From: Yamagishiella unicocca
Lineage: Eukaryota; Chlorophyta; Chlorophyceae; Chlamydomonadales; Volvocaceae
Assembly (NCBI GenBank): GCA_003116995.1
Contig: BDSL01000082.1
Location: forward strand, 62,001-126,000
Length of the DNA: 64,000 nucleotides
Reading direction: 5' to 3'
The translations under genes and the position numbers were made by a program. The notes under the pieces are model-generated. The model was not told the DNA's origin, did not search any database, and was given only the letters and a program-made list of their open reading frames with translations. Below, piece by piece: positions 1-11,600 of this stretch (position 1 is the stretch's first letter; every line of letters starts with the position of its first letter).

Positions 1-150
1 CGGCGGCGGTGGTGGCGGCGGCGGTGGTGGCGGTGGTGGTGGCGGCGGCAGCGGTGGTGGCGGCAGAGGTGGCGGCGGTGGTGGTGGCGGCAGCGGTGGC
101 GGCAGTGGTGGTGGCGGCAGCGGTGGTGGCGGCGGCGGTGGGGTCTTGTG
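1..150. repeat. GGT/GGC trinucleotide-type repeat
   Basis: Imperfect run of GGC and GGT triplets on the plus strand at the window edge. It lies within or beside the minus-strand gene, where it would read as His/Arg/Cys- or Ala/Thr/Pro-rich sequence depending on frame. I could not tell whether it is exon or intron. Confidence 0.8.
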
Positions 151-1488
151 CAGAGCTCATCGCTCCCGCCTCCGCCGCCGCCAGCGCAGCGGCAAGTGCA
201 GACAGCGACATGGGGACTGAGGGTTTCGGAGCTGAGCCTGAGCGCCCCGCCGGCCGGGCGGCAGCAGCAGCCCCACCGGCGGCGGCGATCGAGCCGGGAG
301 CTTCCGCTGCGGCGGTGCCGCTGCTGCTTGTCCCCCTGCCGTTGACGCCAGCGCTGCCGCTGCCGCTACCGTTGCCGCCCCCACCGCTGCCGCTGCTACT
401 GGGGCTGCCGGTTCCGGCACTGGCCACCCGCCGGGGCGGCATCTTGATGTTGGAGGTGCGGGCCAACTCCGCTCGCAGCCTCGTCAGTAGCGCAGCAGTG
501 TCCTCCGACAGCCCGGCACTTGCATCGCGATAGTTGAAGCCACTGCTGCTACTGCCGCTACTGCCGCTGGCGCCGCCGGTGCCATTGGCGCTTTCCCCGG
601 ATGCAGCGTTAGGGGCCGTGGGGGCTACCGGCAGGCGCTCAGCAGCCACTGCCGCCGCAGCCGCAGCTGCCGCTGCTGCGGCTGCCGCTGCCGCCGCAGC
701 CGCCGGGTCGTTCTCCTCGTCCTCGTAGCGCCGGCCGCTGCTGTCGATGTTAGTAAGCGCTTGCTGGCCCGGTGGCGACTGCTCAGATGCTGAGGCCTCG
801 GCTCCGGAACCAGCCTGCGGGTGGGGGAGGGGGGAGCAAGGTGCGCGAAGAGGTGAATTTGTGGTGGTTGAGAGGAAGGTGTGGAGCGTGTCTGTGTGTT
901 TTAAAAATGCTGAGCTGAGCGTGTCTGTGTGTGCGCCTGCCACGATGCTATCTGTTGAAGATCGCCTGCAGCAGCGTTGCCAGAGCACTCGGAATATGCT
1001 GTGCCCGGCCCGTCTGGCAGGGGTACGGCAGGGGCGGCGACGTACGAGCAGGCCGCTTGGGCAACCACCAACGCGCCACGTTGCGGAGTGAATGAGTTGG
1101 ATCGATATGGGTCGCTTACGTTGGAGGCACCAGTCACTCCTGGGGGGTCCCAAGGGCTCGGCGACGCCGCGAAGACGGGAGCATCAGATGGCGACGTCGA
1201 GGCGGCCGGTGAGGCATTTCCAGTCGTCATCGCTTCGACTTCCGACGGAGGTGTTACCCAAGGGTCTGCAGCGGCGACGGCGCTAGGCGAAGGCTCCGAC
1301 GCGACGCCGGCGTTGTCGGCGGTTCCGGTGCTTCGGCAGCCGACGCGAGCGAGGCGACGACGTCCATGATTATTATAAGTTGCTGTAAGGATTGGCTGGG
1401 CATTAGTAGAAGACCGGCTTACGGCGGCAAGGGAAGCAGGAACCCGCAACGACATTCTACTAGGGTATCGTAGAAAACGGCTCAGCAA
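1..1488 (-). CDS. Unrecognised protein, 5' exons only (gene runs off the left edge)
   Basis: Two minus-strand coding blocks are visible. The first runs from an ATG at 1488 to about 1000-900 and begins with a basic, Ser/Ala-rich stretch (MLSRFLRYPSRMSLRVPASL) that resembles an organelle targeting peptide. The second starts at a clear acceptor (CCCGCAG, exon from 814) and continues leftwards. It is acidic (EDEEND), then has about 19 alanines. A more normal segment follows (GFNYRDASAGLSEDTAALL, then LRAELARTSNIKMPPRR), then Gly/Ser/Ala-rich sequence that reaches the GGT/GGC repeat at 1-150. I do not recognise a family. The donor of the first exon is unresolved; phase-0 candidates are TAC|GTCGCC and GCC|GTACCC near 1020-1040. 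The long alanine-rich frame on the plus strand here is antisense to this gene. Confidence 0.5.
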
Positions 1489-1895
1489 GCCCTGAGCTCC
1501 CCTACATATATCTGCTCCAGAATATTATGTAAACTCCCATGTCTATAGTCTTCCCTAGCTAGCGGGCGCACTATGGCGGGCGATGACTTGTGTCTGCTTT
1601 GCCCAGCAGATGCGATGATTATAAAGTAGTATTCCATAAGCCAGCATAATCCGCATACATGTGTGGTTTCTCGTTTTTAGTACGACACACTGTTTCATGC
1701 CGTATTGAACAGGCGGGAGGACTTGAGGAGCAAATTAGGCTATCCTTACCCTTGCATGCTTAGATCATCGACTCTGGAATAACGTTAACGCATTTGTGGC
1801 GGTAGGCAGCGATCTGCAGTCTCCAGGGACCTCGGGTCGCGTAAGCGTCCGGGCGAATCCTGCGCATACAGCACGTGTGACGTTCCCTCCATAGA

Positions 1896-2120
1896 ATGGT
1901 TAGCAGTCGCACGGTGACAGTTGCTGTATCAGGGATTGCCAGCCTTACGTTAGGCGCTGCGATGTTGCTCGCGGGTCCGAAGCTCCTGCCCGCCGCGCGG
2001 CGCTACACCGGCGCGGTGTCCCGCTGGCTCTTCTCCAAGAAGGCTCGTCCAGTCATGCGGCCGCCTGCTGCTACCGGTGAGACGCGGTCTTCTGGTGCTC
2101 CCATCGGAGGGAGCATCTGA
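1896..2120 (+). CDS. Possible small membrane protein (74 aa)
   Basis: A short open frame from ATG 1896 to the TGA before 2121. Residues 6-32 are hydrophobic (VTVAVSGIASLTLGAAMLLA) and are followed by a basic, Pro-rich tail (SRWLFSKKARPVMRPP), as in a single-pass membrane protein or a targeting peptide. I recognise no family. It is on the same strand as the prolyl oligopeptidase and could instead be an upstream exon or upstream ORF of that transcript. Composition and length do not separate these options from a chance ORF. Confidence 0.25.
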   Translation: MVSSRTVTVAVSGIASLTLGAAMLLAGPKLLPAARRYTGAVSRWLFSKKARPVMRPPAATGETRSSGAPIGGSI

Positions 2121-2562
2121 ACCTTGCGGCCTACAGTATTGGTGGGGACTCGGTTGGCCTCCGCAGCCAAGACGCCAACGGCGCTCATTCAATCAGGGCT
2201 TACAGGCTTGGGTGGCCTGGCGGTTTCGGGAGGCCGACTGCTACCCCGTCTCAACGTACTTGACCCATCCCTAATCTGGCACACCGTGTGATCGACTGAC
2301 CAATAGACTGACCACCCACAGCCTTTTCACCACTAGCTTTCCTCGAGCCCTCGCTGAGACGCGCTGCACCTCACCCTAGCTTCTGCCCCGAACCCGCACC
2401 GTGTCCTATATCGGTTCGTTGCTGTTTCTCTACCTTCCCCCGCTCCGCATCCGACACAATCTGCCTCGATCTCGCCGTCACAGGCGCCCCTCAGACCGGT
2501 CTGTCAGTAGACCCCAGCCGCTACCCCAAGGTGTGTGGGATGTGATCAGGGTTTGGAGTTCG

Positions 2563-2580
2563 GGGGTTTAGGGTTTAGGT
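2563..2580. repeat. Short telomere-like motif (GGTTTAGGGTTTAGG)
   Basis: About two units of TTTAGGG just upstream of the prolyl oligopeptidase start. An inverted partner (AAACCCTAAACCCT) lies at about 2936-2950 in intron 1. Too short to be a telomere; possibly a plant-type telo-box or an insertion scar. Confidence 0.5.
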
Positions 2581-2672
2581 CAGGTGGTCACACTTGTTGG
2601 CCTTCCCGAGTATTTCACAGCCTTCATGCAATTGGTTCTCGACTGTTGCCGGATCCTTCGCGTCCTTCTCCT

Positions 2673-5600
2673 ATGTCGTCAAAAGGGTTTCCTGGCCATC
2701 CCCCGACACTGAATCAGGTGCCACGCGGTGATATCGTGGAGTACCTGCACGGGGTGCGGGTTCCGGAGCCCTACCGCTGGCTGGAGGACCCCGACTCGGA
2801 GGAGACGAAAGCATGTGAGGAATCAGCGGCGCCGAGTGGTCTGGCAGCGGGTTGAACGCGGGTTCTTAGCTAGTCAATTGATGAGGCAGTGGTAATGTGC
2901 GGAGGTGCTTCCTCACTTCCCCTGACCCGCCGCAAACCCTAAACCCTATCGACTCCTCGACCCCCCCCCTCTTACGCGCGCGCGTCCAGTTTTCTGAAGG
3001 CTATGCACCAGCTACACTTCCCATATCGAGTGAGCCGGTTCTTTCCTGTAACCCCCGCTTCCGGCGCTTCCCGCTTCTTGCCTCGTGCAGTCGTGGAGGG
3101 CCAGAACCGTCTGACGGAGGAGGTACTGGCGCAATGCGACACGCGGGACTCGTTCAGGTGAACTACAGGGAGGGCCGGGGGCGGCGGGGGTTTGATAAGA
3201 GAATCCGCGAATCCACGGCCGACAAACCGAGGGCGGGGTGTAGAGACGCAACCTGTGGAAACGACACATGTAGGGGGGCTTGATAGCGGGGTACCGGCAA
3301 GCCAACGGCGAAAGCGATGATCGCTGGCAGGAAACCCGGGACCGATGTGGGTCAGAGCCAGGCGTGTCGAGCCAAGCACGGGCGGATTTGGGTCCGAGCC
3401 AGGCGTGTCGAGCCAAGCACTGGAGCGATGTGGGTCGTGACAAAATGTACGATAGGCGGAGCAAATCACGGGCGCGAATACTGGCGAATACTGGGTGGCG
3501 CGTCTGACCGGCAAGAGGTGCTGGGGCTTCGTGTATTGGGGAAACGGGAAGGACGAGTGGAAGTACCCTGTGCGTTTCTTACCTCCGGAGCCTTTGGCTC
3601 AGCATCTCCCGGCCTAACTAACCTTAACTAACCTCAACTAACGTCAACAGTTCACGCCCGACAACGCTGCGCATGTGATTCAAGTGGTCCAACCACCTGC
3701 CCGGGCCCCCCCTCCGCCCCGCGCGCCCCCACCCCCCTCAGGGAGCTCTTCACTGCGCTCTTCGACTACCCCAAGTTCGGCGCGCCGTTCAAATGCGGTG
3801 GTGAGCTCCTAACCGCCAGGCCGCCCTCCGGCGGGCCGCGGTGGTTGTGCCGGGCTCATACAGCGCTCCAGCAGCAGCAACCCAACGGCTCACTCGTCAC
3901 CTAGCTCCTCCGGGACCCCGGGGGAGGGACAACCGGTTTACTCTCCGCATGCTTCATGCTCTCCACTACCTTCCCTCCTCGCCAAACGGGTTTCTACTCG
4001 GCTTCCTAGTCCACGGCCTTTCCTCAACCCCTGTCCCTTCCTCCTATGACCCGTCCAACCGGTCTCCCCGCCCCTCCCTCTCCCCCGCCAGACCGCTACT
4101 ACTACTACCACAACAGTGGGCTGCAGCAGCAGTACGTGCTGTACAGCCAGGCCTCCCTGGACTCCGAGCCGGCCGTGTTCTTCGACCCCAACACGCTGTC
4201 AGAGGACGGCACGGTGGCCATGTCCACCATGCAGTGGAGCGATGATGGCAGGTGGGGGCATTATATGGGCATGTGGGGGGAGGGTTAAAATTATAATTCG
4301 CAATTCCACGGCCGACGTGGGGGTTCGAGGAAGACCCGCGGATGCCCGAAAAAACCGTTTAGAACAGACGTTTTGAGATGCATGCTGCATGTTGGATGCA
4401 TGCCGACGTGGGGGGCGGGACGCGTCTTAGGGGTTTAGGGAAGCGTGCCGATGGGAGGTATCGGTGACGTTAGTGGAGGCTCAACATGGCTGCTGGCCAA
4501 ATGAATCGGGTGGAAGCATGGCGTGAAAGGGGGGGGGGTACAGAAAAGAACCGGGAACCGGTGGAAAGGGGTGGGGAAGCGGGTTGCTGTGCCTTCACAC
4601 TGGATCAAAATAGGAGGTGATTGGGCGTCAGCGTTGGCAAGCTTTGAGCCAGACAGACAAGGATTGGCAATGCAAGTGCGACTGCTGTGTGGGGGTCTGC
4701 ATGAACTGCGACGCTGCCACTGTTTTCTTCGTACACGGGTTTTATACGGGTTTTATACATGTAAGTAAGTTGGGGTCCTTGCACCCCCGACTCTTAGCTC
4801 CCCCCTCATCCCCGCAGCCTGGCGGCATACAGCCTGTCCAAGGGCGGCAGCGACTGGCACACCATCCAGGTGGGGTGCGGTGGTGCCTGGAGGGGGGGTG
4901 CAGGGTGGGTTGTGGTGCCTGGAGGGGGGGTGCAGGGGGGGTTGTGGTGCCTGGAGGGGGGGGTGCAGGGTGGGTTGTAGTGCCTGGAGGGGGGGGTGCA
5001 GGGTGGGTTGTGGTGCCTGGAGGGGGGTGCAGGGTGGGTTGTGGTGCCTGGAGGGGGGGGTGCAGGGGGGTTGTGGTGCCTGGAGGGGGGGTGCAGGGGG
5101 GGTTGTGGTGCCTGGAGGGGGGGGTGCAGGGGGGTTGTGGTGCCTGGAGGGGGGGTGCAGGGTGGGTTGTGGTGCCTGGAGGGGGGGTGCAGGGTGGGTT
5201 GTGGTGCCTGGAGGGGGGGTGCAGGGTGGGTTGTGGTGCCTGGAGGGGGGTTGCAGGGTGGGTTGTGGTGCCTGGAGGGGGGGTGCAGGGTGGGTTGTGG
5301 TGCCTGGAGGGGGGGTGCAGGGTGGGTTGTGGTGCCTGGAGGGGGGTTGCAGGGTGGGTTGTGCTGCCTGGAGGGGGGGTGCAGGGTGGGTTGTGGTGCC
5401 TGGAGGGGGGGTGCAGGGGGGGTTGTGGTGCCTGGAGGGGGGGTGCAGGGGGGGTTGTGGAGGGTGCGCTGGACGCTAGGTGGCTGGCGGGGAGCACCTC
5501 CCTTCCGACGCTGCCCCTTTAGCGGCTGAGCCTCCTGCTGCCGGCCCTGCCGGGGTGCTCCTCCTCTCGGTCCCCAGCGGCCGCACCCCTCGAGACTGCG

Positions 5601-8600
5601 GCCCCACTCGTTTCCCTCACCTGCGGCTGGGTGGACCTCTTCCACCCCCCGCCCCTACCCTCTCCCGCTCCTAGCTCCCTCGTACACGGGTGCTCCTTGC
5701 AATCCCTCTCCCACCCAGACCTCCCCCGTCCTCTCCTGGCCCCACCCGCCCCCCCTGCCCTCTGCCGCCCGCCCCCTTTCAACTCCCCCCTGCCCGCAGG
5801 TGCTCCGGATCGACGCCTCCGGAAAGCCCTCGGCCCCCCTGGAGGACAAGCTCGAGCACATCAAGAACAGCTCCATGTCCTGGACGCACGACAACCGGGG
5901 GTTCTTCTACAGCAGGTGAAAAAGCGGACATCAACTGCCGAGCCTTGTACGACAGCATCGTCTGTGTCGTACAGCGCAGCGCTGCTTTTCCCGGATCGCT
6001 CTTTTCCTGCGCGCCCGGCCCGGGGCCCTGGGCGCGCAGGGGCGGGTGGCCAGAGGCGGGGGTGACGAGGGGAAAATACCCGCCCTCCCACCCTTTCTTT
6101 ACCACCACACTATACCCCCTGCGATGTTCTGATATCACCCCGGCGTCGGCTCGGCGGGGCCTTGCACCTCCTAGGTACCCGGACCCCGCCTCCCGCATTA
6201 AGGACCTGGGCACTGAGACCGACTCCAACACCGACCACCGGCTGTGCTATCACGTGCTGGGGACCCCCCAGGTGGGAGGAAGGGCGGAAAGGGCGGGGGG
6301 ACAAGGGGCGGGAGGATGGGGTCGAAAGGCGCGCGGGCGGGGCGGGGATGTCTTTTTACCCTAACGGAGCGGGCATTGAAGAGGAAGACAGACGGCTATG
6401 AATAGTTGAATACGATCATGATGAAGGAGGTAGGTACCCTTGTGGCGGTTGGGATGAAGCTGGAGGGACCGCCCGCCCTTGTCTCATCGCCCGCCTCGGC
6501 CGGTGCGGCTGTTGCCTAAACAGGCGTCTGATCCGGTGATCTGGGCCATGCCCAAGAACCCCACCTGGTTCACCAGCGGCAGCGTCACTGAAGATGGAAG
6601 GTGAGGGACCAGCCTGCGGGCGCCAGCTGATGGGCTCCAGGGATGGTGTCATCTGTTCGCCGAGTACGGCACTGCCGGTGCTGCCATGAAACCCCGAACT
6701 TGACCCCTCCCTTGACCGCACTCGACCGCCCCAACCGCCAACCAGGTTCCTGGTGCTGTACCTCAGCATGGGCTGCGTGCCCACCAACCAGCTGTTCGTG
6801 GTGGATATGGAGGTGGGTTGGAGGGCGTGGTATGGCGGTTGGTGGTTGGCGGTTGGGGTCCCGCTGTGCGACATTTACCTCCGTTCGTCCGTTGCGATCC
6901 GTCCGTACCCCTCCCTGCCCCACAGGCCCTGGACAAGGGGCCGGATGGCAACGTCGCCTGGTCGGATTACGATTTCTTCACAGGTGGGTTGGCCGTTGAT
7001 GGTCAACCGTTGGTGGTTAATGAGTGGCAGTTATTTTTACTTCGTGCGGTGCGCGTGTGCATCGTCCATCGTAACCCAACACCCACCCTATGCTGCCGCT
7101 GCTGCCCCCCGCACCGCGCCCCCTCCTTTCCGCGCCCGCCCCCATAAGGCCCCAAGAAGCTCCCCGTGATTAAGCTGGTGTCGGACTTCTCCGCCGCCTT
7201 CTACGTATCCGCCAATGTGGGCAAGACCTTCTACATCCGGACCAACCTGGACGCGCCGCGGTACAGGTGCGACGGTCCTTAGACGGCGGCCAGGTGCCGC
7301 CATGAAGCGGCTGCGCAACTGCTGCGCAGCAGCTTCTGGGCAGCTTCTGGGCAGCTTCTGGGCAGCTTCTGGGCAGCTTCTGGGCAGCTTCTGGGCAGCT
7401 AACTTCCTTCCCAACATAAAGCTTGGCATCACAAAACCTCACAAACATCCCCTTTCGTCCCCGCCCCCATGACTCGGGTTATGTCCTACTCCTGACGCAG
7501 GTTCTCCCCTTCTCAACCCCAACCCCCCCACACACCCATACACACCCATACACCCATACGCACCCATACACACACCCCAGGATCGTCAAGGTGGCGGACA
7601 TCTCCTCCGCCGGGCCCCCCGCCTCCTGGCCCGACCACATCCCGCAGCACGACAAGGACGTGCTCAGGGTGAGACCGGCATGGGGGTGGGGGTGGGGGGT
7701 GGCGTGGTGAGGGGGTGGGGGGGTGAGGGGGTGGCGTGCAGGAGGGTAGGAGGGGTTTACAGGCGCAGGAGGGGCGGAGGGGTTTACAGGGGCAGGAGGG
7801 GCGGATGCGTGTTCACTGCAGCAGGCGCCAGCAGGCGGCAACAGGGGCAGAGGGGCTCGCTCTGAGCGTGTGGTGCTCGTGTCTGCAGGCAGCAGCAACA
7901 GCGGGGGCAGCAGCGTTTGGGTCCACCAGCCCCGCCACGCCGCCTGGAGGGGCCCCGGCGAGACCACGGCACCCATCCCCTGCTGTGTTTACCACCCCCC
8001 CCTCCCGGTTTGTCGGCCGTGGACTCGCGGATTCTCTTATACCCCCCTCCCCCCCCACACATGTTGGCCTCGCAGTCCCCCCCATGTTGGTTTCCTGACC
8101 ACACCTCCTGGAGCCAAACCTCGCTCCCCCTACCCACCCCTCCTCCCACCCCTGCCCTTTTTCGTCTTTCGTCTCCTCAACCCAGTTCTCCAGCATGCAT
8201 CTCAAAACGTCTGTCTCAAACGGCTTTTCCTCGCATCCACGGGTCTTCCTCGAAACCCCTGCCCTTCCCTGAACCCTCCTCCAGGCCGCTGCCCTCTCAT
8301 AACCCTTCCCCCCCGGGTCTTCCTCTCATACCCCCCCAGGGTGTGCTGCCCCTCAAGGGCGACACGATGGTGGTCCGCTACCTGCGCGACGTGGTGAGTG
8401 GGTTCGAGGGAAACCCGTGGATGTCCGAAAAAACGTTTAAAACAGAAGTTTTGAGATGCATGCTGGAGAACTGGGTTGGGGATACGAAAGCCGAAGGTCG
8501 TAATAGGACCTTTGGTGAGTGGGGGGGGGGCCGCGGGGGCAGAGGGGGTGAGGAGGCCGCGGGGCTCCGGGGGTGGCGAGGCCAACATGTGTGTGTGGGT

Positions 8601-11600
8601 TTTGTTTTTATGGAGAATCCGGGCCGACAATCGGGGGGGGAGGGGGGGAAAACACAGCAGGGGATGGGAAACAACTACGAGGAAGCCGAGGGTGGGCGGT
8701 CTGCTCCATGGCGCTTCCAGCATGACGTCCCCCCCCCTAGTATACCCATGTCGTGTAATCGATTTTAATGCCCCCTCCCCCCCTCCCCCCTCCCCCCCCC
8801 GCCTGCTCAGGTGGGCGCCCTGCAGCTTCGCTCGCTGTCCAGCGGTGCGCTTATCAAGGAGCTCCAGCTGCCGGGGCTGGGCAGCGTGGGGGCCATCAGC
8901 GGAGACATCAAGGACACGGACTTCTTCTTCTCCTTCACCAGCTTCGTAGAACCAGGCACGTCCTGAGGCACCTCGCGTGACAGGCACCGCGGCACGGGGC
9001 CATTGGCCACGATGCGGAGCTGTGGACGGATAGCAGCCTGGCCATCCCCCCCCCTCCCCGCATATCTCAAAACTTTATGTTTTAAACGGGTTTTTTCGGT
9101 TTTTTTCATCCACGGGTCTCCCTCGAACCCTCCCCGCCGCCTTCCGCTCGTCTACACTTTCCACGTCGAGTAACCGGTTTTATTTTTCAACCCCCCCCCC
9201 AGTGCTCCAGCATGCGCCCACAAACTAGGTGTCCGCCGACCATGCGCCAACTATCCTGTCCTTTTCGCGTAAACGGTTTTTATGCCACCCTCCCCACCAC
9301 CCTCCCCACCACCCTCCCCGCCCCCCCACACACACGGTTTTATTCTCCTTACGCCCAGCCCACCCCCCCTCACACACACAGGCGCGCTGTACCGGCTGGA
9401 CACCGCCTCCGGTGGTGACCTGGAGCCGCGGCTGTACCGGCGCACGGAGCTCAAGGTGACGGACCACAACCCGGACGACTACATCACGAAGCAGGTGGGC
9501 GGGCAGGGGGGGGCAGGTAGGGGGCCGCCAGGCAGGGGCCAGGGGTTGCTGTCTGCTGGCTGTTTTGAGGCAGGGCAGAGGACAGGGGGCACTGGGGGTG
9601 GAGGCGCGGCGGGGCTTGCGCCCTTACCGGCCCCCCCCACCCCCACTGCGACAGCAAGTTTCTAACCGGGTCTTCTCGCCTCCCCCTAATCCAATGCGCC
9701 AGCTATCCTGTCCATGTCGCATAACCGGGTCTTCTCACCACATCCCCCCAACTGCACCGCACCAGGTGTTTGTGCCCTCCCTGGACGGCACCCTCATCCC
9801 AATGTTCGTGACGCACCGCAAGGGCCTGGCGCTCGACGGTACGGCACCCACGCTGCTGTACGGCTACGGTGGCTTCAACATCGCCATGACGCCCGGGTTC
9901 AGCGCCAGCAGGTACGGCGTGTACGACGCGTCCGGGTGGGGCGCGTCTGGGCTGCGTGTTCCGGTGGGTTATGATGACCTGACGATGACTAAGCATCCTC
10001 GCAGGCACACGCTGGGCCTCGTCAGGGTTGGGTTGATGGTCACCAGCGCGCCCCTCACTGCCGCCGCTCTCCACCCTCCCCGTGGCTTTCCTCACATCCC
10101 TCTCCCCCGGGAGGAAGGGAATGGCCTCCGCCCTTCCTCCCCTTCCTCCCCAATGGCCCTCCCTCCTCCTTTTCTTCCCGGCTCCCTCCCCCCCCCCCCC
10201 TTTTTTCTCAGCCGCATCCACAGGTTTGCCGGTAGCCAGTCCCAGTGCTCCAGCACGCGCCCACAAAAATGGTGTCCAACGACCATGCGCCAACTATCCT
10301 GTCCCGTTGCGTAATACGGTTTTTATACAACCCCCGTTTTTCTCTCGTACATGGGTTTTCCTTGCACACATACACCCCCCCACGCCCCCGCTGCTCGGCC
10401 CCCTCAGGCTGGCGTTCATGCGGGGCTACAACGGCGTGTTCGCCCTGGTACGTTGGTAGTTGTCGGTTTGAGGTTGCTTACCTAGCAACTGACACGCCGG
10501 GGCCACGGCAAAAGAGCTACCAGTACTACAGCTGATGCAGATTGGGCACTGGCTCCCTACCCCTCTCTCTAGCGCCGCTGCCCTATGCGGCTCGCCCACC
10601 GCCCCTCCCCTCTCCGCCGCCGCCGCATCAATATTCCACCATCCCACCACCCCGTGCATGCGGCAACGGTTCTTTCTTCGTACAAGGGTTTTCCTCGCAT
10701 ACCCTCCCCCCTCTCCCCTCCTTCCCCCTGCCTCCTCCCCCTTCCTCCCCCCACACCTCCTCCCGTCCCCTGCCGGCGCGCCCCAGGCCAACTTGCGGGG
10801 AGGTGACGAGTACGGCAGCGCATGGCGCGACGCGGGCTCCTGCGAGAACAAGCAGAACGTGTTTGACGACTTCCAGGTGGGCGCAGAGCTGCGGAGGGGG
10901 GGCTGCGGGGGGGGGGGTCAGGACTCTGGGGGCCAGAGGGACGATGCAAGGAAAACCGTGTACGAAGGGAAAACCGCTTATAACAACCGTTGTGGGACAG
11001 AGGGGCGGGGGAACCCTCGGCTTGCCAGGCATGGGCGATGGGTGGCGCCGGGTAGGCCAGCCGGGTTCCTTGGAAAGTTTGAGAAGGGCCTCCTATTTTC
11101 GGAGGGTGAGTCCAGGCCCCCCGCCACCCCTCGCACTGACCTCGCCCCCCCGCCCCCCTCCTCTCCCCCCTCCCCTCCCCCCTCCTCTCCCCTCCCTCGT
11201 TCCCTCCCGCAGGCGACCGCGGAGTACCTCATCCGCGAGCGCTACTGCTCCCCCGCCTCGCTGACCATCCAGGGGGGGTCCAACGGCGGGCTGCTGGTGC
11301 TGGCGTGTGCCAACCAGCGGCCGGACCTGTACGCGTGCGTGCTGGCGCAGGTGGGGGCGGCAGGACCCGGGGGTGCGGGGAGGGGTGTGTGCGGTGGCGC
11401 AAAAAGACCCGGTTACTCGAGGTGGGAAGCGTAGCTGCTGCATAGGCTTCTGACACCTAGTTGCGCGCGCATGCTGGCGCACTTGGCGGAACGGTGTGGG
11501 GACGAAGGTGTCCTGGTGTCGCGAATGTGCCGCCCTCCCTACCGGGCTCGCTGCTCCGTGAGGTGATTGATTACTGCCCTGTCAGCACACGCCAATCGCT

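Larger units (their letters stand above)
1489..2672. other. Intergenic region between divergent genes
   Basis: About 1.2 kb between the minus-strand gene starting at 1488 and the prolyl oligopeptidase starting at 2673, so it should hold both promoters. It is less GC-rich than the genes. The only coding candidate is the short frame at 1896-2120, listed separately. A telomere-like motif lies at about 2563-2580. I saw no convincing TATA box at a fixed distance from either start. Confidence 0.6.

Noticed and set aside
9..533. Ala/Val-rich plus-strand frame at the left edge
   Set aside because: Antisense to the minus-strand gene; composition follows the GGT/GGC repeat.
4617..5645. Gly/Trp/Cys-rich or Pro/His-rich frames of 200-300 codons on both strands
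   Set aside because: Translations of the 32-bp intron minisatellite; no domain, and nested in the prolyl oligopeptidase intron.
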